From contig CM055207.1 in NCBI GenBank assembly GCA_029224185.1, forward strand, positions 14,339,791 through 14,403,790: a DNA stretch of 64,000 nt. Direction: 5' to 3'. The notes beneath the pieces are model-generated. The model was given only the letters and a program-made list of their open reading frames with translations, did not search any database and had not been told where the DNA came from. This stretch comes from Karalla daura (lineage: Eukaryota; Chordata; Actinopteri; Chaetodontiformes; Leiognathidae). Below, piece by piece: positions 11,700-22,929 of the stretch. Every line of letters starts with the position of its first letter. Position 1 is the stretch's first letter. Made by a program: the position numbers and the translations under genes.

Positions 11700-12620
11700 A
11701 CTTTGATTATTCACTGAGGAAATCGTGATGCCAAACCTCACTGCTTACTCTCACGTGGACAGTCAGGATTGCTGAATTCAGCTGTAAAATGCTTTTCTTT
11801 TCTTTTTTTTTTGGATGGGGCGAGTGTGCCGATGTTTTATCTTGTAATTGCAATGCATGTGTATTTTCTGTGCCTGCAGAGCTTTCTAAGAGCTTTCTGC
11901 AACTCCTAGAAGTCACTGGGATCAGGAAGGTACCTGTGTTGCCGCTCGAGTGCTGTGAAGGAACAGCTCCTTTCAATTTTTCCCTTTGTCCTTGGAGCCT
12001 GATTGAAAACCAGCCAGGGTTTACGCTTTAATGTCCTGTATATATGCAGGGCTAAATATTTCATTTGGAGCCACTCAAGAGGGAGGTGGAAACCAAAAAT
12101 CAGCTTTAAAATATGTCTTGGTCTTCCTCGCAAAAGGGAGCCATTATTGATATCTTCAGCGAGGGGCACTCAGGCTTGCAGGGACCCGAAGCCACCGAAC
12201 AAGAGAGTGCTTGGAAAAATACTCATTTGTGTTGTTTTCGATGCATACTCCATAGCAGGTTTACTGCCAACCCATAATTGGCTCGATGCGAGTAATTAAT
12301 CTCAACAGTGTAGCCGTGGAAGAAAAATGTCTTCATGTTCTGTGGCTGCGGCCTGACATCAAAGCAACGTTGGGTCGTAAGCCTCAAATGCAGTAATCGA
12401 GTGCCGAATGAAGCGCGGTGACGGGCTCTTTTGCTGGCCCTGGAAATGAATTTGAATAAGAAATGGGTTTAATGAAATTAGAGGTTCATATTTAATCAGT
12501 TATTTGAGATACATTAGTCCCGTGGCAGCAGCATTACTTGCCGTCACCCATTGTTTCGGCACGATTCTGCCTTAAATTGTACGAACTCCAGTGTGATGCG
12601 ATTACCCGCCATTTTTGCCA
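11700..12620. promoter_or_regulatory. Candidate conserved non-coding block
   Basis: Nine hundred bases of mostly repeat-free sequence (one T-run at 11803-11812) with words such as 'gctaaatatttcatttgga', 'ccattattgatatcttcag', 'gagtaattaatctcaac' and 'gaaatgggtttaatgaaatt'. The density of ATTA cores in ordered, low-repeat sequence suggests one or more enhancers. A 50-base potential exon (11880-11929) lies within it and is discussed under findings. No direct evidence of conservation is available here. Confidence 0.3.
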
Positions 12621-13980
12621 GGTTCTTCATCACTGCTCCGTAACAGTTGTTTTTGTGTGTGTGTGTGTGTGTGTGTGCCGATGAGTTGCAGATGAGTCAC
12701 AGCCACCACTCTCCCAATTCATTGTCTTAGCAAATTAACTTGAAGGGGACCTCGGATGAGGAAGCACTTTTGCTTTGGCTTTGTTGAGTCAAAACCGTGT
12801 ACTCCCGGCCAAAGATGTATGGCAGGCCCAAAACCTTCCATCGCATCCTCATTCCTATATCAATTTCAGATCTTGAACCAGAAATTACAAACATGCAGAT
12901 CTGAACAGAGAGAGAACGTAACTCCAAATATAAGTGTGACGCAGACTAAGCTAGCTCAAGGTAAAGTTGCTGATTTGTGTAGTTTAGTAAGGACTCTAAA
13001 ATCAATAAAAATAACAGTGGTTTGTAAAACAACATCGGAGGTATTTCTCGTTAAACCGATTTTTCTTTAGAATTTCACGGTTGGCACTAGAGAACAAGGA
13101 TAAGTACACTCAACCATTCTCGGTCCCCTTCGAGTGCATCAGGAGAAGGCTTGGGAAACAACCCACTGGCCTGACATCGGCAAATGGTGCTCGTCATGTC
13201 TCTGTCAGACCTGGACGCCGTTCCCTCTGACTTCCTTCCCAAGGGGGCGTCACTCGGCAGCTGCCTCTGAGCATCAAAGAGGGCGCAGCTCGCCGGCAAG
13301 CCGTGGCGCACGCCACCAGACCAACTGGAACCCGGGGAAGGCAGCGTGAAACACTTGGCCGCGGCGAACAGTCGGACAGTTGGAGGCTCGTGCTGTCTCG
13401 GCGCTGCGCAGGGAAACTTGTGAAGGAAGGAGACAGGTGGAGGGATGGAGAGCGGCGGAGTGGATGGATTGCTCAAGCAGAGCGAGCAGCAGGTGTGCAA
13501 ACATGTCATTTTAGAAGGGAAGACAAAACAAGGGGGGGAGTGGGGAGGAATGGAGAGCGTTTAGCTACATTGTTGGAAAAAGGAGACAAGTTTGTGTTCG
13601 ACTGCCGGGAGAGAAAGCGGCGGGGAAAGAAACTCCGCTGGGGCGATATGAGCGAGTCCAAAGCCTCGGCCCCGTGGGGAGGGAAATAAAAACAAAGCAC
13701 CTGGACGTGGCGAAGGGGAAAGGGAAAGAAACAGAGTGGAGCCTGTCAAAATAAATGAGAGCGGTGGAAAAACAGAGCAGGGGAGGCAGCGAGGAAGGTC
13801 TGAGGAGAGATCAAAGGAGCGTGAGGCATGCAGCAACAGCAGCAGAGAGAGAGAGAGAGGGAGGGAGAGAGGGAGGGAGAGCATCGGAGAGTGAGGAGAG
13901 AGGAGTCCGTGACAGCTGCAGCATCATTAGTGTATTAGGATCAATCCTCGGGGCTCTTGTTTGCAGTCTGAGGCCCCGTT
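12621..13980. other. Non-coding sequence, purine-rich in its second half
   Basis: A (TG) tract lies at 12653-12677. From 13430 to 13900 the plus strand is strongly purine-rich (GGA, GAGA), ending in the GA array at 13844-13881. Open frames of 128-140 codons on either strand are products of this bias and show no known domain. Confidence 0.55.
13844..13881. repeat. (GA)n/(GGGA)n purine tract
   Basis: 'cagagagagagagagagg' followed by GGGA-type units. It is a homopurine strand about 38 bases long. Confidence 0.85.
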
Positions 13981-14215
13981 CCCGTTTCTATGGCCACAGC
14001 CATGCAGCTGCTGCAGCCAATCGCTCGTCCCACACGTGCGATCTCTGATCTCGATACCCGTCCACCTCCACGCATCGCCACCGGGGCCGGCGCCATCGCT
14101 CGCCCGCCTGCCGCCGCCATCCGTCTGATCTCCGCGCCTCGGCCCGATGTGGCGCTCAGAGTTCAGCCAGAAGTGATGGCGCTCTCCCGCTCGCGTTTCT
14201 TCCACTTTTACGTGG
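13980..14215. promoter_or_regulatory. CpG-rich segment
   Basis: Repeated CpGs ('ccgtccacctccacgcatcg', 'gcgctctcccgctcgcg') in a C-rich setting, bounded by AT-rich DNA downstream at 14220. It could be a small CpG island. No TATA box or other core-promoter element is clear. Confidence 0.25.
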
Positions 14216-14573
14216 GGAAACGGGTTTCCAGGTTTGAGTATGTTTGTTTGTTAGTTTATTTATTTTTCAATACTCAAAGTCTTTTCACATGAAACAAGCG
14301 CGCATATCCCTCCCTTAATGCGATGCCGTTCCAAGTAGTCTTACATGTCATATGCTGGTACCTATGAAAGGAATATGAATCCTGAATTGCACAGGCAAAT
14401 TAAGCCATTGTTTCATTATGAAGTGGCAGAGAATAATGAGACAAATGACTAATAAAGGAGAAAAAAGGGAGAGAGGACAACAGTAACACACACCATTACC
14501 TCCGTAAGATTCCATCTTATCAAAACGTTGCCAGGTATGGTATATATAGAAACTTTATTGGTTGCTCAGGGAG

Positions 14574-14775
14574 GTTCCATCCATCCGCTCATTATCTCGT
14601 CCGCCCGCCTTGCAATGATGTCACAGTGGTATGCTGGGGCCTATCTGCAGGCTACAAAAGGCGGAGGCACAGAATGCATCCTGGACAGGTCTTCAGTCCA
14701 TCGCAGGACACATACACACACACACACACCATTCACTCTCACAACGTTATGGTTTCAACTTACTATTAGCAAACA
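14574..14775 (-). mobile_element. Decayed tRNA-headed SINE-like repeat, copy 3 (tail half)
   Basis: Plus-strand order is 'ccatccatccgctcattatc', 'gctggggcctatctgcagg', 'catcctggacaggtcttcag', 'tccatcgcaggacaca', a CA tract and 'cattcactctcacaacg'. This matches the minus-strand reading of the family. The head is absent. Confidence 0.7.
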
Positions 14776-15079
14776 ATTGAGGTGAGCTTGAAAAAAACCC
14801 ATTTGAGAATCAAAGACTTGATTCTGTTGGGTCATCTTGAGGTGTTATTCAAGCCAATTTTTTTTTCTTTTTTAACCAGCTAGTGTAGCAGCTTTGAGCG
14901 GGGTGCTGGTGTGCTGAAGGCAGATTGAAGCGGGGGTTTGTTTACTTTGCTGCAATCCTCTCTTCGCTCCAACTGGGCGGTTCTGCTCCGCCGGCGGCTC
15001 TGGCCGCGCTTGTCGTCCTGCCTATTGGTTTATCAATTCCAGTCAGCAGGCGGTAATTTGTGGGGGACTGTGGGCATGC

Positions 15080-15910
15080 GATTAAAGATCCCTCCCCAGC
15101 CCGAGCGGGGCAGCTGCTGCACGGTGACAGTAGAGCGCGGCGGGCTGTCGGAGTCGCACAAGAGCTCAAAATGACGTAGGAAAAACTTTTTCTGTGGGCT
15201 TATTGTTGTGAGTTTCCAAGTCGCTGCTGTGGTTCTCGGGGCTTCGCGCATTTGCCATTTTTCCGAGTTGAGCTCCTTTGAGAGCGACTTTGTGGCACGC
15301 ACGCAGGCCATTGTGCGAGGGTAATAACAAACCGCCGCTGATTGCTTGTGTCATCGCAGCGACACGTGTGTTCCTCGCCGATCGTGATGCCGACGCACCC
15401 GTCCTCGGCCTGCACCCTCTCCGCCTCAGCCGAGCTCCGTTTGACTTCCCAATTCTGGGCTCGAAGACGACCATTAAAACAAAACTCGCGTCAGAGGAGG
15501 CGTCTCATCCATTGCGGGCGGCATTGACGAGGAGGAAAAGAAAGTGCGTCGCCTTGTTGCAAATCTCTCTCTCGGAGACGCAGTTCTGGCCACATGCCAC
15601 AGTGCATGCAACTATGGATGACAGGCGACGAGAGTTTTTCTTTTATAACTTCTGCACGCTTTCATCCTCGATTCCTCACGGCGCTGGCAGCAGGTTTGCC
15701 CCATTGCCACGCGTGCAGCGTGGTGTCGAGGAGGGAGGAGGGGCGAGTCTTTGCGTGGAGGGACGGAAGGCAGCGCGAGGGCGATGACAATTAGCGCCGC
15801 CGCCGTCTCATTTCCCAGACGAGGCCTTTGGCCGAGCGTTGCGGCGCGCGGGATCTCTTTGCCTCCTTTCAGGAGTTGATTGGTTAACCCGCTGAACCTA
15901 ATTACGGCGC
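15080..15910. promoter_or_regulatory. CpG-rich region, possible CpG island
   Basis: CpG is frequent throughout, for example near 15120-15160, 15360-15540 and 15760-15860 ('ttagcgccgccgccgtctc', 'gttgcggcgcgcgggatc'). The open frame at 15278-15787 (169 codons) overlaps frames on both strands of similar length and has no recognisable domain, so I read it as a consequence of composition. Such islands in a gene-free region often mark regulatory DNA of developmental genes, or an unannotated promoter. Confidence 0.35.
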
Positions 15911-16620
15911 ATCGGACTCGTTTTATTGCACATGACAGCACACGCGTGTGCTTCGTGTCTGCTCCTCGTGGGCGTCTCCACGCGTTTATATTGTTACCTG
16001 ATCATGTGTGACACTAATGACGGCCCAGAAAGCCTCTCTCATCATCTGCGGTCCCTAGAAAACAAAAAAAAAATGAATCACTTTACTTTGTTCGTTTGAC
16101 CAGGGGCAACCTCTGGCTTCTCACTTTTTTTTTTCTTTGTTTAAACTTATAGAAGCAGCACTTTGTTTTCTTTTTCTCCCCTGTGAGCAGCATCTTCTGT
16201 GTCAATGCGTTTCTCAGAAGTGGAGGCTCGACATGGTGGACAGAGCGAAACCCTGCTCGTAGGTGACTCACGCCATTTCCCACGGGCCCCTCTGAATCAT
16301 TGTAATGGCCCTAACAGCAGCTGCATCTGCTGTGTGTGCCTGTGCATCAGTACGAGAGAGAGAGAAAAAAAAGGCGTCTGCTTTTCTCCTCTCTCCTCCT
16401 CCAGCAGACATGTACAGACCTCCATCCGTCTCTAATTGCCTCCACCTCACACATCATTTGTGTTTCTGCCATAAAAAGAAACGCTGGAACTCCACCACTG
16501 GGGATCCATAACCGTTTTCCAGCCTATATGCTTTTTACTGCCGTATTTAGGGCCTTCATAAATATAGAGCAAAGCATTAGGGAAAAGAGGAACTGCTGAA
16601 GAATCACAGCCGAGACACCT
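15911..16620. other. Unique non-coding sequence
   Basis: No gene is seen. It includes an A-run at 16062-16072, T-runs at 16125-16175 and a short GA tract near 16352-16372. Confidence 0.6.
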
Positions 16621-16632
16621 GCTGCTGTTTCT

Positions 16633-16730
16633 GACAGACAGACAGACAGACAGACAGAGACAGACAGACAGTGAGACAGACAGACAATGAGACAGACAGG
16701 CAGTGAGACAGACAGAGAAACAGACAGACC
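16633..16730. repeat. (CAGA)n array with higher-order structure
   Basis: Blocks of (GACA)n are separated by 'gtgagacaga', 'caatgagacaga' and 'cagtgagaca'. The pattern suggests that a longer unit of about 20-24 bases containing GTGA or ATGA was itself duplicated. Confidence 0.9.
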
Positions 16731-16878
16731 TAAAAAAAAGGAAATTTACATACGTATAAGGTAGAGATTAGATCGCAATATGACATCTCACAGTAGAAAA
16801 AGAGAAAACTCCCTGTACTCAATCAAAACATGGCAGTTATAAACATGTGTGCGCGCATGCATGCTAGTGCACGTGTGT

Positions 16879-16880
<2 letters not shown>

Positions 16881-16918
<38 letters not shown>

Positions 16919-16924
16919 GTGTGT
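16881..16924. repeat. (TG)n microsatellite
   Basis: About 20 TG units with one GCG interruption, preceded by alternating 'gtgtgcgcgcatgcatgc' at 16848-16865 and 'gcacgtgtgtgcacg' at 16868-16882. The whole stretch 16846-16924 is close to alternating purine-pyrimidine. Confidence 0.9.
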
Positions 16925-17049
16925 TGTCTCTTCTTACCCGCGGGCATTAAAAATACATTGTCATCTCACACACATTTTGCATTTCTTTTATTTCCCCCTC
17001 TCTCTCTTTCCAGCTCCTCCAGCCTTTGCTGATTATGCATAGCCAGGTT

Positions 17050-17052
<3 letters not shown>

Positions 17053-17110
<58 letters not shown>
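17053..17110. repeat. (AC)n microsatellite, 29 units
   Basis: Pure AC run. It lies about 130 bases from the TG array of opposite sense, so the two can pair as an inverted repeat. Confidence 0.95.
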
Positions 17111-17115
<5 letters not shown>

Positions 17116-17690
17116 AAGCCAAACGCCTCCACATTGTTTAGCATACATCAGGCATTGGCTCATTGTTCTGCGAGAGTCTCAAGGTCAACAAGTTCCCTCC
17201 CCGATCGACTCAATGTGGAGAGGAAGGAAGACGAACAAAGCCAGTGATGCGTGCACAGACACCACCTTCACATGTTCACACAGGCACAGCCGCACACTCA
17301 CACACACACACACACACTGATATATGCTGAGGTGCAGTCACCAAAGGGAACATAAGTTCATCGACATAAAAAAACGATGTTTACCAGGAATGTTCAGTGA
17401 CCCCAACACACACACGCACAAACAATGGCAAGCTCTGTCATCATTTTATATTAGTCATTGTTTTATTTCACTTTCCCAGCTTCAGTTTTGCCTTACAGAT
17501 GTTTTGCCACTTTTCAACATATGCCTGCGATGTGAATTATACCACAAACAGTTTGTTATGGGATTTCACCTCAAGAAGGAACTCTGACTCTTGAACTTCA
17601 CACAATTCGATTTGTTTACAGCCGGTAAAATATCTGTGAAGCTGAATCATGCCTTCTCGCGTTTTCATCCTCCTGCCTGGTTTTAGCGCC
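17111..17690. other. Non-coding sequence with short CA tracts
   Basis: A CA tract lies at 17298-17317 and a shorter one near 17405-17420. No gene is seen. Confidence 0.6.
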
Positions 17691-17726
17691 CCCCCCCATC
17701 CCCCCCCCCCCCCCCCCCCCCCCCCC
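17689..17726. repeat. Poly-C tract (9 C, AT, 27 C)
   Basis: Nine C at 17689-17697, then AT, then 27 consecutive C at 17700-17726. Its complement is a long poly-G, able to form G-quadruplexes, and it is a likely spot for sequencing error. Confidence 0.95.
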
Positions 17727-18830
17727 AGGTCCTCACAGAAGCTGAAACGCTTCCACATGCGGCCGGTCGGGTTGCATCCCGTCTGCGGTCGCCCATCCTG
17801 GGCAGAACTCAAAGCGGCTGCCAGACGCGCAATATAAACACGACACGCATGTTCACGTCCGTCCGCGGTTTCACCAGCCGGCCGTTTTCAACCGTGGCAA
17901 CGCTGCGAATCGGCTTTTCGAATTCACAGATATCGACTCTTTATGCTTTGAGGCGCCGGCTTTGAAGAGAGAATCACCTTCCTCTCCCCTGCCTGCGCTT
18001 GCACTGCCATCGCACCTCCATCTCTGCGGTGGAGATGAGAGCAAATCAATCAGTGAGGGATGCAGATCCTTGGACCAGGCTGCAGGATTAGAAAGCACGA
18101 CATGCGGGAAGCGGTGGGCTTTGTGCTGTACTGTATTGCATATTGCTTTTTGATGGCTTTAATGGACACATGACCTTTCAGGCTCATGCAATACGGCAAT
18201 GATTTTTTTTTTTTCCCCAAACTCTTTTAACTGATTGCGAGTATCTCTCCACTTCACTTATCTTCACTTAGCCAGACAGTAGAGGAAGACAAAGAGGTGG
18301 CTTTTATCGTGACTCAATTAAAAGTTTCTTTTCGTCATGCTGGCAGCTCAGAGAATCATTAGATTGTGTGTGTGTGTGTGTGGGCGTGTGTGTGTGTGTA
18401 CAGGATGAGACTGTACAGCTCGGTGTGTTTGCAGGCAGGGGGACTGGTTGAAGTTTAGTCTGCTCGCTGTCAGAAGCAGTTACAGTGCAGCTCGCATCGA
18501 TCGGGCTCTGCTTTCTGTCTTCTTTGCCTTTTTCTCCACTATGATATTAATATGTGCTGCGAGCCATGATGTGAGGATCAGTCGAGCTGGTGTTTTCACT
18601 GGGAAACAGCACGGGAGTCAGTTCAGAGCCTGGCTACCGACACCTGGTGTGTGTGTGTGTTTTTTTTTTGTTGCTCGCTTTCCCTTTTAAACGCCCCCTG
18701 CTTCCTCCATTATTTCCTGCAGGTCCCCATCGTTCATTTCTTGCCCTCCAACCCCCCACTGCCCCCTTAATTTCTCTCACTCTCTTTCTCTCTCTCTCCC
18801 TCCGACTGTGTCTCTCTCCCTTTCATTCAA
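17727..18830. other. Unique non-coding sequence
   Basis: Moderately CpG-rich at 17755-17900. A TG tract with one interruption lies at 18366-18398 and CT-rich sequence at 18775-18835. No gene is supported. Confidence 0.6.
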
Positions 18831-18834
18831 TTCC

Positions 18835-18985
18835 CCCCTCGCTAATTCTAATTAAAGACAAGAAACGTCATCTCTTATTAATGACGCTGTTAATGAAATG
18901 GGGGGGACGGGGAGGGAGCTTTTGTCAGGGACAAAAGTTTCCATCGCTTAATTTTCCACAATCAAAGTTTGAGAAAAAAAAACAT
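18835..18985. promoter_or_regulatory. Candidate conserved non-coding element
   Basis: Contains a TAATTA core at 18849-18854, then 'cttattaatgacgctgttaatg', i.e. repeated TTAATGA/CATTAA cores, a G-run and 'cttaattttccacaatc'. The repeated homeodomain-like cores within 100 bases are suggestive only. Confidence 0.25.
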
Positions 18986-21111
18986 TTTCTCTCTCCTGCA
19001 ACAGTGTTGTGCTCATATCCCCCTGGTACCGTGCATGTGTGTGCATGTATGTGTGTGTGTGTGTGTTTGTGTTTAAACCATACGCTAAAAGCCTGAAATC
19101 CTCCTGGGGTTTTGTGCCTGGAAGCTATAATCTCCGACAGGTATGCAGGGAACAACGGAATTTAGATTACACTTCTCTTTGTGTTGGTGTTAGTGATTCC
19201 CCAGGCTGAGACATTTAGAGCCTTTTTTTTCCCCCGTGGTAAAGTTAACATGAAGAGTTTATTTCGCATGAATTCAGCATTTAACGTGCGATACCGAAGC
19301 GCCTCGTCTCATGGAGCGTTTGAGCCACGTCTTTGGCTCCCAGACTCCGGGCAAAGACGTAGCATTGTTCAGCCTGGACCTCAAGGTGTAATTAACAACC
19401 CCACCCCCCTCAATCCTAAACCCAAACACCTCACTCTGATGGGAGGTACACACACGGACAGGTTGAGAAAATGGATGGATGGAACGTCTTAACTGCCTTT
19501 TCTGGGGTGTTATTTCAAAGCAACACAGATTTAATAAAAAAGTGCTCGGATGATTTACAATTAGCTACTGGTCGAACTCCAACTGTTGATAAAGATCCGT
19601 CGAGAGCCGACTGCCAAATGAGTCTTGAAGTGTAAAGTTGTTCCAAGATCAAACGTGAACTCTGAGCCTTTGGTTTTATACATCCCGAGCAATAACGATG
19701 ATGATTTTCTAATCGATTTTTTTTTTCCTTTTTTAATAAGCCAGAACAGCGACTTTTAAGCTGCCAGGTAGTTAAATGCCAATTTGCTGATCGCTCGCTG
19801 TGAGGGCGACCCATCCAATTTGACCTCTAACCTTCTGTAAGAGAGAGAGCTGCTCATAACGAAAGTACCAAAGTCTAAAAAAGAGCTTTGAGCTTGTTGG
19901 ATTAACACAACGCACAAGGTCCTTCACAGACCCGTGAGGCAGAATTACGACCGTATTAAAACCATTATTAGCATCGCTTATAAAAAAGATGTCCATCCTC
20001 AAAGGTGAGGTCAGGAATATGAATATGTGAACATGGATAGAAACATTTTTTTCACCAAAAATCATGTCAAAAATGCCCTGTATAGCCAGAAGTTTATTGA
20101 TCAGAATAAAAAGTACTTTTTTACTGTTTCACACACACAACGTTGCGGATCTTTTTTGCTCTTCGCTTTAAGTCTAGTATTCGGGAGTCGCAGCGCTTCC
20201 ACTGTTTTTCAATTGTAAAGCTACTGAAACAAATTGCCGGAGGAGAACTAGACTTTCTCTTGCAGGCTGTTTTCATACACACACAAAAACAAAGCCTTAA
20301 CAAATTTGCAGGTAGTTACGAAAGTAATCGGCGCCACAAGTACACCCGTGATGCCCCAATTAGCTGGAGAGACACCGAGCGCAAAGCCGTCTGCGTCTCC
20401 CCTGAGTGGAGCCTTATTGACAGAACTGCTTTGTGGCAATTTGTGAATAATGCTGCTTTTTTGTGTGTGTGTTTGCGTGCCGCATTCTCAAGCGCTAGCG
20501 CACGAGGAAACAAGCCATTAAACTAAGCACACAGGCTTTAGACAAACACACACACGCACACACACACACATGCTCGCTCAGCCTCCCTCCTCCTCTCAGC
20601 GTGGCAGTTTTTTTTCTCTTTTTTTTTTGCCCACTTGTCCCAGCAGCACATCTCTCTGAGCGACGGCTCAATCGCCTCACATGGAGAGCGAGGACTGGAC
20701 GGACCCACTGAGAGCCTCATTAACCCTAATTAAAGGCTGAAAATGATCACAGAGCGCTGCCGTGTTGTGCCAGTCTTTCTTCTTTCTTCCCGGGAAGGCA
20801 GAAACATCATCGCAGGTTATTCGCTCAAGCCTTTTTTCTCCTCTGGGTCCCAAAAAAAAACATCTTTAAATGGTACTCAGGTAGGATTCAGGGAAAACGA
20901 TATAAGGCATATGCGTTTTTGTCTAACTTCTCAAATCAATTCAGCACACAACAACGTTTTTTTTTCTCTATATCAGGCTGTAATAAAATGAGCCTATTAT
21001 AGGTGCCACAGGACACAAGACAATTAGCATGTTTGTTCAACCAATTCTCCCAAAGCCAAAAGTCTTTATTTCACAAAAAGTGAGCAGAGACCTGCAAACA
21101 CTGCTTCTAGG
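18986..21111. other. Unique non-coding sequence with a possible SINE-like tail
   Basis: TG tract at 19036-19071. Near 19430-19482 'gacaggttgagaaaatggatg' followed by GGAT units resembles the tail of a sense-strand SINE-like copy. Otherwise unique, with T-runs at 19719-19736 and 20608-20628 and short CA tracts at 20546-20570. No gene is seen. Confidence 0.55.
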
Positions 21112-21232
21112 GTTGCGTGTGAGAGTGAATGGTGTGTGTTCAGAGTGTACTCCCTGTCTTTGGCCCCTGTGTACTGGGATAGCCTCCACACATCATTTAG
21201 GTTCCAAGTGGGTAAAGAAAATGATGGAGTGA
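21112..21232 (+). mobile_element. Decayed tRNA-headed SINE-like repeat, copy 4 (tail half)
   Basis: Order 'gcgtgtgagagtgaatgg', 'gtgtactccctgtctttgg', 'tactgggatagcctccac', 'gggtaaagaaaatgatgg' follows the sense reading of the family, from its middle to its tail. The tRNA-like head is missing. Confidence 0.65.
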
Positions 21233-22420
21233 ACCTCCTCTCCCCTGTGCAGCCCAGTGCCGCTCTTTACCATTTTTGCCCGCGCTCATATTCTTGCCCT
21301 GAGACCGGCAGTCATGCTGCCTCATTACCCATCTCTGATTGGGCTCTGTGTTTGGGGCTTTGAAACTCATGAGTGACAGTGTCCACATCCTCTCCTCCCA
21401 GGTAGATTACAGCCCAGGCTGGACTAACGATGGTCACTCTAAATGACGAACCGGTCTCGTCCTCACTAGTGATGAGACACCTCACCCCTTCCTCCTCTCA
21501 ACCCCTCCCAGCCTCGGCCTCTCGGCTCTGTCCAATTGGGCTTGTTACCGTCTCAGATGAGACGAGGAATTGGAAACGCTATCCTTGCTCGTCTCCGGCT
21601 GGATGGATGGCCGCTCCTTTGATTGTTTCCTTGTGGCAGTCTGAGGGGCGGCGTAATGGTGTTCTCACAGCTTTGACAAGGTGGATCTCGCTGGCCGCGT
21701 TGCTCTGGTTGGGGACCGGTGAGGCGGAGGAGGCAATGTGATTTCTGACTTGAGCGCGGTGATGCTAGATGGGATGTCTACGGACTGCTGGCCACCTCCT
21801 CAGCCTGTGTGGAATAGAGGGGTGAGAGAGAGATGCCATCACTCGTGCGTCAATTTCGCACCGACACAACACAACAATCGTGGCCGCATGTATTGTGCGT
21901 GCACCCCAGGGGTGCTTTTTGTTTTGCCCCACACTTCATGTCATTCCTGGACGGCCCCGCTCCCCTGAGGCGGCGCCTGACGTGCCGGTATCTGATCTGG
22001 CACCTTTCCATGCCACTCCATAACCCCACCGTTGCTCGGGAGGAAGTGGAAATGATCCTGATCCGGCAGGTGCACGTCCATCACGGTGCCTGAGTGAATG
22101 TCCAGAGTTGCTTTTGTTTCATCGCCACAGGCGCCGAGACCCAGCTGATAAGAGGGGAGGCAGCTACGGCACACGCGGCCGCTTCCTCTTTTGTCGCCGC
22201 TGCGGAGAACGTCGGATTATTTGAATCTGTGATTTGCTGTGATCTGATACGATAGAGCGACGAGTCACTTCTGCTATCTTATATCTGTGTTTGCCATATT
22301 CTTGTCGGCCGTATAATAGACAGTTTTCATTCCCTATCTCCGTACAGGGAAAAACCTCTGCTTAGGTCTAATCCTGTTAATGCTAAAATCTGATAATGGG
22401 CTGCAGCCTGTGCTACAAAG
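21233..22420. other. Unique non-coding sequence
   Basis: No gene is recognised. Composition is even and CpG fairly frequent (21940-22030, 22170-22220). Confidence 0.6.
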
Positions 22421-22421
22421 G

Positions 22422-22423
<2 letters not shown>

Positions 22424-22482
<59 letters not shown>

Positions 22483-22490
22483 TGAGTGTG
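22424..22490. repeat. (GT)n microsatellite, about 28 units
   Basis: Pure GT to 22480, then 'agtgagtgtg'. Confidence 0.95.
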
Positions 22491-22737
22491 TTTGCGTGAC
22501 GGAGCACAGATTATGTGGTGTAATATAAAGCATAAAGAGAGGAGAGAAAAGAGCAAACCCCCATGTGCATAATGTTTTGAATATCCACATTTCACTTTCA
22601 CTCCCACAATTTATGGCTGGTTGAAAGTCAAATTCCTTGTGGGGTGTCAGGAGCATGCTCAAACTCCGCCTAGGCAATGTGAAGTTTAACTGATAAAATT
22701 ATGAATAAATATCAAGAATGCCCACTGAAAGCAACCT

Positions 22738-22803
22738 AGTGATTGCTGGTTTGCCTTCCAAGCCAGGCCCATGGGCTTTCTCTGTGGAGTTTGCATGTCC
22801 TCC
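22738..22803 (+). mobile_element. SINE-like repeat fragment, copy 5
   Basis: 'gctttctctgtggagtttgc' followed by 'atgtcctccg' matches the sense segment just after the tRNA-like head of the family. The head and the rest are absent or unrecognisable. Confidence 0.5.
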
Positions 22804-22895
22804 GTTTTTTTTTCCTTCTCAGTCACATCACAGATTTGTTTCGTTTTTGTTTGCCGTTAAATAAGACATCTCTCATGAGCTTCTCATTACCGGTT

Positions 22896-22923
22896 ATTGA
22901 TGATGTCATTGATGATGTCATTG
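22896..22923. repeat. Tandem 12-mer ATTGATGATGTC, 2.3 copies
   Basis: Two perfect units followed by ATTG. Each unit carries a TGATGTCA-like word close to a CRE/AP-1 site. Confidence 0.8.
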
Positions 22924-22929
22924 CTACAC

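Noticed and set aside
13303..13689. 128-codon Arg/Gly/Glu-rich frame, and the opposing Leu/Ser/Pro-rich frames
   Set aside because: Produced by purine strand bias at 13430-13900.
15278..15787. 169-codon plus-strand frame
   Set aside because: CpG-rich composition keeps several frames open on both strands. No recognisable domain or splice structure.
16633..16730. CRISPR-like array
   Set aside because: The spacers are only degenerate copies of the same tetranucleotide; this is vertebrate microsatellite DNA.
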